Shown here in pieces: positions 54,887 through 64,000 of a stretch of DNA of 64,000 nucleotides. Under the pieces are notes generated by a model that was given only the letters and a program-made list of their open reading frames with translations, searched no databases and was not told the origin of the DNA. A program made the position numbers and the translations under genes. The first letter of the stretch is position 1; each line of letters opens with the position of its first letter. The stretch is from Perkinsus olseni (Eukaryota; Perkinsozoa; Perkinsida; Perkinsidae), in contig JABANP010000040.1 in the NCBI GenBank assembly GCA_013115135.1, positions 124,001 to 188,000 of the forward strand. The letters run 5' to 3'.

Positions 54887-57178
54887 TCACTCGATCGTGT
54901 ACCCATCCTCCAGTTCTATCGGCGTCAGTGCCCGGCGACCCAATTCTGAGGCGCCAGGCGGCGAGTTGGCGCCCATCATGTCATCAGAGTCGCTACGACT
55001 ACTGTGGCGCTCAACACCGCTATACCGCATACTCTGCGGACCACTTCTCGTGAAGAACGGCAGGAGCACTCCGCGGTTCAACGTCATCACGAGGCGCTTC
55101 ATCCCTCCGCAGTAGCCGGTGGTGACACTACTATTCTCCGACGCTTCCTCGCATGGTGCCATCTCCGAGCCCAGTAGCCAATCCAAAACGTAACTGGCCG
55201 AGCAGCCCCAGCACCAATACCGTAAAAAGCGCTATTATAGTCGAGACCGAGAGTATCTCATGGCCGTGCAAAGGGAAGTCATGCCTGGCTCGGATGGCCA
55301 AGGCGAGAGCCATCGCTCCACGCAGACCGCAGAAGGACAGGACTGAAGTGTAGGAAGCCGGCAGCTTACTCCGCGTCCGGCACAGATTCGCCATCGACAC
55401 CGTAGTGTTGACGGACAGTACCCGGGCTCCAAAGGTAGCCAGGGCTGCTACTATGTAGGTCGATATGGACGTCCGTGCCAAGGACTTGTCGAAGGAGAAG
55501 GGGGCAAGGCCGAGGAAAACGAAGATGACAGCTTCCGCTAACACCGCAAACAGCTCGAAGATGGATTCAGCGAGGTTCCTCGCTTCTGGACTTAGGTTCA
55601 ACCTGATCGAAAAAAGACGGGGTGACATATTTGAGTGATGCTGCTGACGATAAGTAGACAAAGCCAATCAGACGCCACCGTTAAAGACTCAAACGGCCAT
55701 ATGTCATCGCTGACAGCCGAACCAAGAAGCAGCAGCGAGCGAGGAGATGAGACGACCGACGACATGAAGCTCCCCTGTGCCTACCATGTATATTTCCTCA
55801 TGAAAATACCGCAGAAGAGTATGGCGCAAATGCCGGACAGCTGCAGTCCCTCAGCTAGGAGATAGCTCATCCACACGAACAGGACAAGTACGCTGACCTC
55901 CAACACTACACTGTAACCATATCCTGCCGACCTCTCTTGGTCACCTCTTTCGTATCTTGCATGCTCGACCTCTTCAGAAGCTAACCTTCGACTTGCCAGC
56001 TCATAGCCGCCATTATTACCACCATTATCTCTCGGGAAGAATTTATAGACCAGAGAGGACACGAAGGCAAAGGCCGTCCCCAACAGGCACGAGCAGGCGA
56101 AGACGTAAATGAACGTCTGCAGCGCATGAACCAACGACCGGTCCTCCCATCGTATAAGGGACCGGTAGAGGACCAAACAGATCGCATCGTTCAGCAGACT
56201 CTCACCAGCGATTAGTCCCGAGAGTAGGGGGCCAGCCGTCGAGAGCGACTTCAAAACCGAGAGCACGGCCACTGGGTCTGTCGCTGAGATGACTGTAGCG
56301 AAGCCCATGGCCTCGTGGATGGTCCAAGGGGAACAGAGCTCGAGTTGGCCTGCGAGGAAAACTGCCCCTGCGATGAACATGAAGCTGCAGAGGGTGGCCC
56401 ACACCGCCAGCCATACTATAGTACCGAAATTTTTAAAAAGAGTCTTCGTGTCGATACAAAAGCCACCTTGGAAAATTATAGGGGGCAACAAGACAAAAAA
56501 GAAGACTTCCTCGTTAAGCTCGAGTACTTTCTCAAGCATCGTCTCAGCTCGGAGGCTGTAGAGGAGCAACCCGCACAGCAGACCCAGCGTCGTGGCCAGG
56601 CCGGATTCACCGAGCCAGCGTACTCTAGCCCACTTCAAGAATTGGCCTCCTAGTAGGGATAGACCCAACAGCACGGCCAGAAAGAAGAAGCCATTGGCAA
56701 GGTAGACGTCCCTCTTTCCCACTGGTATTGCCGACGCGGTCGGGACCACCACCGGAACCTCTACAGTCGTCGTTGAAGTGGTGTTAATCGTCGCGTTGCC
56801 GGGCACTATGACCGGAGGAGCGGTCGTGGCTACTAGTTGCGTTGTGCCGACGTCCACGGGCAGCAGCACAGTTGTCACATTACTAGCAACAGGCACTCGT
56901 ATGGTATCCCAAGCAACGTCACTAGGACTCGGCCGACCCGGACCAGTTGTATTTACGGCAGCCCCCGCAGCTGGGAACCAAGTCGTGGCTGCTGGCCCTT
57001 TGGGTAGACCTGTGTTACTGGTAACATTGAAGGTAGGCCGCAGTCCAGTCGGCTGCTGCTGCTGCTGCTGCTGTTGTGGAGCGGCCTGATTGCCCTCCGT
57101 CAGCGGACTGCTCAGAGGTGCTTCTACCAACGCAGCTGTCTGCACCGACATGAAAGCAACGGCAACTGCGAAGCTCAA
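54887..57178 (-). CDS. Na+/H+ exchanger (CPA1/NHE family)
   Basis: Exon 1 runs from the ATG at 57178 to 55785 and codes for a signal-like first helix, a Thr/Pro/Gln-rich luminal stretch with polyglutamine (residues ~34-42) and several N-T-T glycosylation sites, then the transporter core: FFFVLLPPIIFQGGF, ISATDPVAVLSVLKSL, AGESLLNDAICLVLY. An intron (55784-55603, 182 nt, phase 2) leads to exon 2: NLAESIFELFAVLAEAVIF, YTSVLSFCGLRGAMALALAI. A second intron of about 58 nt near 55170-55230 brings in the cytosolic tail MKRLVMTLNRGVLLPFFTR, stop at 54889-54887. It exchanges Na+ for H+ across a plasma or endosomal membrane. About 10-12 helices. Confidence 0.92.
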
Positions 57179-57355
57179 CGGGTGTCAGGCTCAGATGGGC
57201 CTGGTGAAGATGTATCGAACAAAACAACAATCAGGCTCAAACTCGACACGACGACCGCCGGTCATGAAACAAAGAAAACGAGCGGCGCGCGCCACGAAAT
57301 ACTCATACTAATTATTAACACTCTTCATAGTCGATCGCAATTCTATGCTAATCAA

Positions 57356-58921
57356 CTATGGTCGAACACACTCAGCACTCGTGCTTCCGTCCGCTCTGCT
57401 CCCCCTCCCCTCCGCCCGGCCAGTGACCCCCACTTTCCCATACACTACCTTCCAGAAGGACACCAAGAGCCCTTTTAGTGGCCTGTTCCACCGCTGCTGT
57501 GCCGGATGCTCCGCTTGAGTCAGTATTTCCTTCAGCCACTTACTCTGCCACTTCTTCGGCTCGAAGATCATAAAGCTACCATCAGCACCCACTGACGGTA
57601 CCACCTCAATTTCCTCAATGATATCTCTGAGAGGACGCCTAGGCCGCCACCATGACTCCATCAGGAGCACCGTATCACATCCATCAACGTCCAGGGCCTC
57701 CAGAGCAGTGAAACAGTCGGTACCATAACGATCAGAGTTAAAGCACCTCCGAGATACACGACCTTCTGGCAGGGTGAGGTCCCCAGCGCCCGGCTCACTC
57801 GGTCGCGAGCTCTCCTCTCTATACCTGTGCGGATGTCTAAGCCAACCTGTTATTTCCTTCCTCTCAGGCCAATACCGTACCACTCCTTCCCCTAATCCCT
57901 CCTCTGGACGCCTACGTGGCACCAACAGGAGGCGATCATACTCCGGCCCATACCACTCTAGATCCCTTCTGAGCTTCTCAATCGCTCTCTCCCTCTCCGA
58001 CGAGTAGAAACACACAAACACACACTTCCCCACACTAGTCGTCCAACGACGCCCGCTCAGCTCCTTCGGTTACACCAGCAGCCCATTCGGTCTGTGACAC
58101 CTCGGGCACGCGACCACCGAGAATCCACCATTGTCCATATCGAAGAGCGTGGCCTTGATTCGCGCCCTCACCTCCAGACACGTCACCTTACACTTGCTCG
58201 TTACATTCCAATTATAGTCCCAACCCAGCACGCAGAAGATCCCCGCGCCCTCCACGACCCTCATTCCATTACCCATACACATGACCGCCTCCCTCGGTCG
58301 CAGAGGGATGTCGAAGATACGACCCGAGGAGTGATCGCACTCGACTCTCGTACAGGCCTTTGTAGCTATGAAAATGATAATCTCGCCCGGGTTCCTGACC
58401 AACCTGCCACCACTAAGGAGATATCCACATTTGCCAATAACAAGCTGATCTGTGTCGATGTCCCTGTCAACGACCGAAGCAGCTCCGCTCCGCCAAAACC
58501 ATCGGACCAAATTCCGATGGAGCGGATTGCACAGTGGGGCGGCGATGAGCACCTTCTTATCCTCAGACACCATCTTGAAACTCATCGGGTTATCCACACA
58601 CCAGCACTCCTGCTCGATATCGCCCCGCTCAAGTCGTGGCATAACGTGACCACCAAGCCGCCACAGCGCATCGAACTTCGCTCCGCTAGAATTTACGGAA
58701 GCACAGAGATCGTAAGCCGCCAGATTGTGTCGTATTGACGAGGACTCACCCCAATCGACAGGGACAGCTGCCTCAAGATCTTCCACTAGCCTCGTCAACT
58801 CCTTACTGTAACAAGAGGGAGCGGCTTCGACATACGAGACGAAGTGCTCCAGCGACGAGGAAGTCGGGAGTGATGACAAGGCTACTGACATCTCGGGAAA
58901 CCGCAGAGCTGGAGGGAGCAA
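57356..58921 (-). CDS. Uncharacterised protein with a zinc-ribbon-like motif
   Basis: Two large exons. Exon 1 from 58921 (or the later Met in PEMSVALSSLPTSSSLEH) reads ELTRLVEDLEAAVPVDWGES, KVLIAAPLCNPLHRNLVRW, GEIIIFIATKACTRVEC, and ends in VVACPRCHRPNGLL. A phase-2 intron of about 40 nt joins it to GKCVFVCFYSSERERAIEKL, DRLLLVPRRRPEEG, CDTVLLMESWWRPRRPL and IFEPKKWQSKWLKEILTQ, stop at 57358-57356. About 500 residues. CPRCHRP suggests half a zinc ribbon. No family recognised; both exons are long for this window. Confidence 0.6.
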
Positions 58922-59310
58922 TTCTTATTCACACACCACCCAGTCACAAGAGGCAAACCCGGCCTAATCGCGCGCGTAATGAGGTACCATTGACATCCTC
59001 TATCACTTGCAGGCCAATTCTGCCGGCAATAATTATGTTACACCTCCCGCACAGACAACAGAACGCCCCTGCGGCCAAATCACAGGCACGCTCCCCAAGG
59101 GTCTCCCGATTGTCAGCGTGGACTGCTGCTCAGCAGCTATCGAGGGTTCCACCAAAGCAACGCTTTTAGCTGCCCCCACCCTGGAGCCGTTTCAGAACAT
59201 CACATTGAGAGAACACAACACCTCAACTAAGATCGTGTCCGGAGAGAAAACCAAACACACCATAAAAAAGATCGGGGCTATCAAACGCCACGGGAAATTC
59301 GAGGTAAAAT

Positions 59311-60167
59311 TTACCAGCCAAGGCCAGCAGCAACTTCCTTATGATACTGCTTAGCCGAAGCATCGTCGACCGTTGAAGGCATACGGTGAGAGGACTGAGA
59401 GGAAGAGGGGATAGCGGATTGGCAGAGTGGGGAAGGGCCATGATCTAGAGGGAAGGGTTACCTTGAGGAACTTCGCGATGTTGGGCACTTGGAGCATAGT
59501 CTTCCTCCAAGCAGCCAACTTAGGCTGCTGGCCCAAGACCTTATCCTCGCCTAAGACCTCAATGGCCTCCTCAACCACTCGTGGAGCGCATGAATCAGCG
59601 ATGGTCGGCTTCGTCGTGCCTGAGCAAGGTCCATGAAATCTCCACAGTGTGGAGTCCACACAGGCTTGCCCAGCGCCTCAGCAATGACGCTATGCCGCTC
59701 ACCTGCTATGAGGTTGCCGTCATCCATCTGGGCCTCCCAGGCCTTTTATCCATCTCATACACTTAACTCCCTCAGTTGAAGCAGCTTCCTCAAAGCTCTG
59801 TCCAGTCTTGAACCTCATTGCGACATCGAGCAGCTGAAACGCGGCGATGAGACGAGCGAAACAAGAGTGCGATGTAGCGAATGATGGCGCCAGTCTGGAC
59901 CAGACGGTCTCTCTCGGGGGTCTCCAACATCGGCAACTGACCGTACCTGGGAAGAGCGAATCACAAAATCCTCTGGTACATCCGAAGACGAACAAGATTG
60001 CGAAATACGCAGCTGGAAGCCTACCTGAGTTTTGGCATCAGGTCCAGCATATCCTTGCGCGTGCGGATGAACTCTTCCTGGTAGTCAACGCCAGCCAGGC
60101 CCAATGCAAAGCGCACCCTTTCGCCACGGCCCCGACCGTTGAAGTAATGGAGCTTGTACATAGACAT
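59311..60167 (-). pseudogene. Decayed sigma-class glutathione S-transferase (copy 1)
   Basis: Same exon series as the intact copy at 60829-61893. Exon 1 (MSMYKLHYFNGRGRGERVRF) and most of exon 2 (YGQLPMLETPERDRL) are intact. Exon 2 then breaks off after IRYIA near 59870: the ~30-residue segment present in copy 2 and its splice donor are deleted. Exon 3 carries one extra base near 59735-59745, giving an early TGA after MRWIKG. Exon 4 (VVEEAIEVLGEDKVLG, NIAKFLK) and exon 5 (SSHRMPSTVDDASAKQY...LGW, TAA at 59313-59311) are still open. Catalytic Tyr and N-domain remain, but a full-length enzyme cannot be read. Confidence 0.78.
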
Positions 60168-60540
60168 GGGCAATAGGGAATAAGGATGCGACGCTAACTG
60201 ACTAGCACCAATACCGTGTACAATCTCGCCGAGAGAAACTACCATCACAGAGTAATCGGCCATAAGTTGAGCCGGCGCTACACAGTCATTTTTCGCTCTA
60301 TACCAACGACCCGCCGGAAACCGAATAACACGCAAACGTGAATCATCGAGATTTGGTTCATCGGAATACGCTGAACAGTAGAAAGCCATTGACCGAGCGA
60401 TGTTGTTGCGTCTCGAGGAGCACTACCACAGGTAGCGCATAAGACCCGATGCATCAGCCCTTGTGTACAGGCAAACAACCACGGCCTAGGAAAAAGGCCA
60501 CTACTGCTGGTGACCTGAGTGCACGCATGCGCATAATCCG
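59950..60540 (-). repeat. Duplicated GST promoter/5' segment, unit 1
   Basis: Nearly identical to 61677-62275 (period about 1726 bases), covering intron 1, exon 1 and about 370 bases upstream; only scattered single-base differences are visible. Identity drops sharply beyond exon 2. Confidence 0.85.
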
Positions 60541-60828
60541 ATGAGGAACAACAGAAAAGATGGCCGGAGAATTTCGTGGAATAGTTGTGCTAGGATTGTG
60601 CCACAAACTGCCGCCTGACAGCTATCGAGGGCTCCATCCAGCCTCGCCCGATAATCTCTTAGCCCCGCTCTCAACCGCCCCCGACCCCTGAAGCCGTGTC
60701 AGAGCACCACAGTTGCAATGAGAGAACACAACACTTCACGCTGACGGCGCGTTTGGAGAAATCCAAAGATTTCGAAGAAAAAATAACCGCGGCTATCAAG
60801 CGCCGCGGGAAAGCGAAAATAATATAAG

Positions 60829-61893
60829 TCACCATCCAAGGGCATCCGCAACTTCCTCGAAATACTTTTTCGCCGTGGCGTCATCGACCGGTGAGGGCAT
60901 GCGGTGAGAGGACTGAGAGAAAGAGAAGATAGCGGAAGACTATCAAACAATTCTGGTGCTCTGGTTCATTCGATAAGGTAAGTGGCTCAAGTACACTGTC
61001 GTCTCAGTTATTATTCTGCTAGTTCCCCTATTATGAGCGCGACAGGTGAAAGGGTGGAGAAGAGTACGCTTACAGCGCTAAAGACTTACTTTCATAAACG
61101 TAGCGATGTTGGGCACTCGAAGCATAGTCTTCCTCCAGGCGGTCAACTTGGGCACCTGACCCAACACCTTGTCCTCTCCCAACACTTCAACGGCTTCCTC
61201 AACCACACGTAGAGCGCATGAGTCAGCGACCGTCGGCTTTTCCGTGCCTGAGCAAGGTCCACAAACACCCACCCGAAGAGCGCAAGACTAGTCAAATAGT
61301 GATGGTAGGGGGCTCACCGGCAATGAACTTGCCATCATCCATCTGATCCTCCCAAGCGTTGATCCACCTCATGCACTTGAGTCCCTCTGTTGTAGCAGTT
61401 TCCTCGAAGCTAAGTCCAGCCTTGAACCTCATCGCAACGACCACCAACTGAAACAAGACTAGGAGGTGCACAAACGAGATTTCAAAGCTGAACGCGAACC
61501 TACCCCAGAAATTATGGCATCACTGGAAGCATCGATTATCTCATCCACCCTTTCTTCTTTGCCCTCCGCTTCACCATACAGATCGAATTTACGAGCGATG
61601 TAGCGGATGATGGCGCCAGTCTGGACCAGACGATCTCCCTCGGGGGTCTCCAACATCGGCAACTGGCCGTACCTGGGAGAAGCACATCACGAAATCCTCT
61701 GGTACATCCGAAGACGAACAAGATTGCGAAATACGCAGCTGGAAGCCTACCTGAGTTTTGGCATCAGGTCCAGCATATCCTTGCGCGTGCGGATGAACTC
61801 TTCCTGGTAGTCAACGCCAGCCAGGCCCAATGCAAAGCGCACCCTTTCGCCACGGCCCCGACCGTTGAAGTAATGGAGCTTGTACATAGACAT
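60829..61893 (-). CDS. Glutathione S-transferase, sigma class (intact copy 2)
   Basis: Five exons join in phase from the ATG at 61893: MSMYKLHYFNGRGRGERVRF (catalytic Tyr, GSH-site start), LAGVDYQEEFIRTRKDM; YGQLPMLETPEGDRLVQTGA (the cis-Pro 'QLPML' and 'Q.GAI.RY' GSH-binding motifs), IRYIARKFDLYG; MRFKAGLSFEETATTEGLK; VVEEAVEVLGEDKVLGQVPK, RVPNIATFMK; SSHRMPSPVDDATAKKYFEE, stop TGA at 60831-60829. About 220 residues, the usual GST size. It conjugates glutathione to electrophiles; detoxification or prostaglandin-like isomerisation are family roles. The frame is open upstream to an ATG at 62115, but the GST fold starts at 61893. Confidence 0.9.
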
Positions 61894-62275
61894 GGGCAAT
61901 AGGGAATAAGGATGCGACGCTAACTGACTAGCACCAATATCGTGTACAATCTCGGCGAGAGAAACTACCATCACAGAGTAATCGGCCATAAGTTGAGCCG
62001 GCGCTACACAGTCATTTTTCGCTCTATACCAACGACCCGCCGGAAACCGAATAACACGCAAACGTGAATCATCGAGATTTGGTTCATCGGAATACGCTGA
62101 ACAGTAGAAAGCCATTGACCGAGCGATGTTGTTGCGTCTCGAGGAGCACTACCACAGGTAGCGCATAAGACCCGATGCATCAGCCCTTGTGTACAGGCAA
62201 ACAACCACGGCCTAGGAAAAAGGCCACTACTGCTGGTGACCTAAGTGCACACATGCGCATAATCCGTTGAGGAAA
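61677..62275 (-). repeat. Duplicated GST promoter/5' segment, unit 2
   Basis: Partner of 59950-60540. Both contain the same upstream in-frame extension of about 74 residues (MAFYCSAYSDEPNLDDSRL...), differing at two residues, probably 5' untranslated sequence. Confidence 0.85.
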
Positions 62276-62296
62276 AGCAGCAGTTGAGATGTGCAC

Positions 62297-62370
62297 TATA
62301 ATTCAGTACAGTGCGGCTATCTGAGACGGCGCTCAAAGAGTGGTAGAAATCTGGACTCGAATAGAGATGA
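62297..62370 (+). repeat. Direct repeat of about 70 nt, copy 1
   Basis: Contains TTCAGTACAGT, then GCTCAAAGAGTGGTA, then GGACTCGA and GATCG; the same order recurs at 63293-63368. Between the copies lies about 1 kb with small membrane-protein exons. Confidence 0.7.
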
Positions 62371-63008
62371 TCGGTAATGAGAATCGTCAGATTCGATCCT
62401 ACCGGTCCTGATAATTGTGGGCGCCATGATTGTGCAGACCGATAAGATCTTCCAATAGTTGCCACAGAGGAAGACGAAGACGAGATGGAGGAGTGAGCGG
62501 TATGATCCTGCGATGGAGTAGAGGGTATGATAGGTTGTGCTTGTAGAAGGGGTTGTACAGTGGGCAGTACGTGAATGACATCCATTGCAGCTCGAGCTAG
62601 CTGAGAAGGCATGCACGGAGCAGGTCTAATGGTTGTGTTCATAGTAGTTCCTTGTATGGGAGGGAGTTGTGAGGCGGGTTGACGAATATGACGGATAATG
62701 GGTGGCTGGGGTAAGAACGCAGGCTGCAGTGACCGTCATAAAAGCTACAGATGTTTCCCGGGTGAGGAAGTTCATGTTTCTTTGAAAGGCTGTAATGCGA
62801 TGCTTGGGATGAGCTCATGGAAGGGGAGGCCGCAACCGATTAGAGAGCCAGAGCATGCAAGCTTCGACAGCACATGAGACAGGAAGGGAGTTCTCACCAG
62901 CTGGTCTTGGGCGATAAAGATAACAGACGAGTAGTTACGGTGGGCGAAGGATAAGTGTCTAGGGGTTATGTCATTGTGGACTTGTTGGGGAGTGTCTGGG
63001 CGGTTTAC

Positions 63009-63125
63009 CATTGTCGTCTTGTACGACGCTGTATCCGGAATTGTATGAAGATGACCAGTAGAAGCACCATGATTATCATGGCATGATAGAACAAGGAGCA
63101 GCCGAAGGAGTAGATATAGCACACT
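63009..63125 (-). CDS. Exon with one transmembrane helix
   Basis: The minus strand reads SFGCSLFYHAMIIMVLLLVI then FIQFRIQRRTRRQW, ending at a GTAAAC donor at 63008. One hydrophobic helix followed by a basic cytosolic stretch. An exon after an intron of about 110 nt could be LVRTPFLSHVLSKLACSGSL (about 62900). Other frames are open too, so the gene model is uncertain. Confidence 0.28.
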
Positions 63126-63292
63126 CCGAACCGTTGTTGCAGCTAGAGAGCGCACAGAAGGAGTCCATGAAGAAGACTTCGTTGCATGATCAAAGTTCGA
63201 GCTCGACCTCCGTGCAGACAATTAGACACCGGAGTGGAAGTCCACGCCCGAGGGTAGCTTAAAAGAACAACGAGCTGCTACCACTACTACAC

Positions 63293-63368
63293 TATACTTC
63301 AGTACAGTTTGCTTGTTTAAGACGGGGCTCAAAGAGTGGTAAAAAAATGGACTCGAGGAGAGTTGATC
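63293..63368 (+). repeat. Direct repeat of about 70 nt, copy 2
   Basis: Partner of 62297-62370: TTCAGTACAGT, GACGGGGCTCAAAGAGTGG, GGACTCGA, GATCG, with several substitutions between. Confidence 0.7.
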
Positions 63369-63376
63369 GAGAGTGG

Positions 63377-63425
63377 CGTAATTTAGCCTAGCGTGATTTA
63401 GCCTAGCGTGGGTTCTAGCCTAGAA
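63377..63425 (+). repeat. Short tandem repeat TTTAGCCTAGCGTG
   Basis: Two exact units of about 15 nt (ATTTAGCCTAGCGTG) followed by a partial third (TTCTAGCCTAGAACG). Confidence 0.8.
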
Positions 63426-63768
63426 CGCATGCTCAGAATATCACAGAATGAGACCAGATGGTTATCTGAGATCAATGAAACGCAGTAGCAGTAAAGGAAA
63501 GTGCAGCGATGATGGTCTAACAGCTGACTCAGCTGAGCTGAGTAGCACTGAACCAGGTGGCAGCTGTTACATAGCGTATAGTCGTCGCTAGATTGTCACT
63601 ATAGTGCAGATGGCCGGAGAATTGTGCAACACGTAGACAGCCGCTGCCTCGGGATACGGTGGATGTTATAGGCTGTAGTTAAGCCTTGTGTCTCTTTAGG
63701 CTAAGTCACTACAGTGCGCCAGTGTGAGCCCAGCTTCCTTACTTACTATTCGGTGCGAGAGGCTGACA
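63426..63768. other. Intergenic, no gene supported
   Basis: No coding frame with recognisable content; flank of the gene beginning at 63769. Confidence 0.4.
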
Positions 63769-64000
63769 ATGGCTATCCTTGATTGTAGTTGCGCTATCTC
63801 GCCATTAGCTATGCTTTCTACACAGTTGCACGCATACGTTAAGGGCTTTCTGCGCCTTGAAGAAGCCTATGATTGGGAGTCAATAGAGGCACGCAACATG
63901 GAGGGCCAAGTCTCGCTCCTAGGGCCCCTGCGTACTGCCAGCTTGGAGCTAATATACCGAACGGGTTCCTGCCCACCTATTCAAACGCGTGCGACGATTA
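63769..64000 (+). CDS. N-terminal exon of a gene running off the right edge (partial)
   Basis: From the ATG at 63769 the frame is open to the last base: MAILDCSCAISPLAMLSTQL, YVKGFLRLEEAYDWESIEAR, LLGPLRTASLELIYRTG. 77 codons without a stop and ordinary composition. Family not recognised. Confidence 0.35.
   Translation, partial: MAILDCSCAISPLAMLSTQLHAYVKGFLRLEEAYDWESIEARNMEGQVSLLGPLRTASLELIYRTGSCPPIQTRATI

Noticed and set aside
55131..55260. Frameshift in the Na+/H+ exchanger before its C-terminal tail
   Set aside because: A canonical 58-nt intron (GTATTG...CTCGGAG) restores the frame and leads into the conserved tail.
60168..60389. N-terminal extension of the GST (MAFYCSAYSDEP...) as part of the protein
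   Set aside because: The GST fold starts at MYKLHYF, as in the family; the upstream stretch has no targeting pattern and is probably 5' untranslated sequence that happens to be open in both copies.
1..64000. CRISPR arrays, bacterial operons, insertion sequences, viral gene clusters
   Set aside because: None seen: no spaced identical repeats, no Shine-Dalgarno-led gene strings, no transposase or viral replication motifs.

Overview
This is nuclear DNA of a protist, most likely an alveolate close to Perkinsus. That is an inference from gene content and architecture, not from a marker gene. The genes are eukaryotic: eukaryotic-type tRNAs, GT-AG introns mostly 40-60 nt long, and families such as DRC4, RPA3, a TMX3-like PDI, an actin-related protein, a RING/EF-hand protein and a Na+/H+ exchanger. 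Most genes are cut into many short exons. I joined exons by reading frame, splice phase and family resemblance, and give the outer coordinates of each gene. Only the glutamate dehydrogenase and the nucleoside phosphorylase are clearly intron-free.

Layout. 0-5 kb: last exon of a gene entering from the left, a small Cys-rich secreted protein, an uncharacterised + strand gene, a JmjC-fold gene that has lost its iron ligands, and an uncharacterised gene. 5-11 kb: a large ankyrin/NAD-glutamate dehydrogenase (-) and a uridine-phosphorylase-family enzyme (+). 11-20 kb: a possible mitochondrial membrane protein, an acidic disordered protein, a secreted protein with a cadherin-like repeat and a laminin IV domain, a TMX3-like protein disulfide isomerase and tRNA-Val. 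20-27 kb: RPA3, the ciliary coiled-coil protein DRC4, and a RING/EF-hand protein.

27.7-35.3 kb is the most unusual part: a long + strand gene, or a tight run of genes, built from about eight degenerate copies of one three-exon module with conserved splice phases. The modules weakly resemble BTB/POZ domains. 35.8-41 kb: a charged coiled-coil protein, an actin-related protein (Arp4/BAF53-like) with an in-frame TAG, and a TRF4/Cid1-type nucleotidyltransferase. 42-49 kb: a putative N-myristoylated PDZ protein, an RRM protein, tRNA-Thr(TGT), an acidic nuclear protein and an eEF2-lysine-methyltransferase-like enzyme. 49-59 kb: a coiled-coil protein, a small nuclear-looking protein, tRNA-Thr(AGT), a disordered protein, a Na+/H+ exchanger and an uncharacterised protein. 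59-62.3 kb: a tandem pair of sigma-class glutathione S-transferases, one intact and one decayed. The right end holds a few membrane-protein exons, short repeats and the start of a gene leaving the window.

The genes look like an ordinary nuclear mixture (metabolism, ER folding, cilium, replication, chromatin, RNA metabolism), not an operon or a mobile cluster. No CRISPR array, insertion sequence or viral genome was seen.
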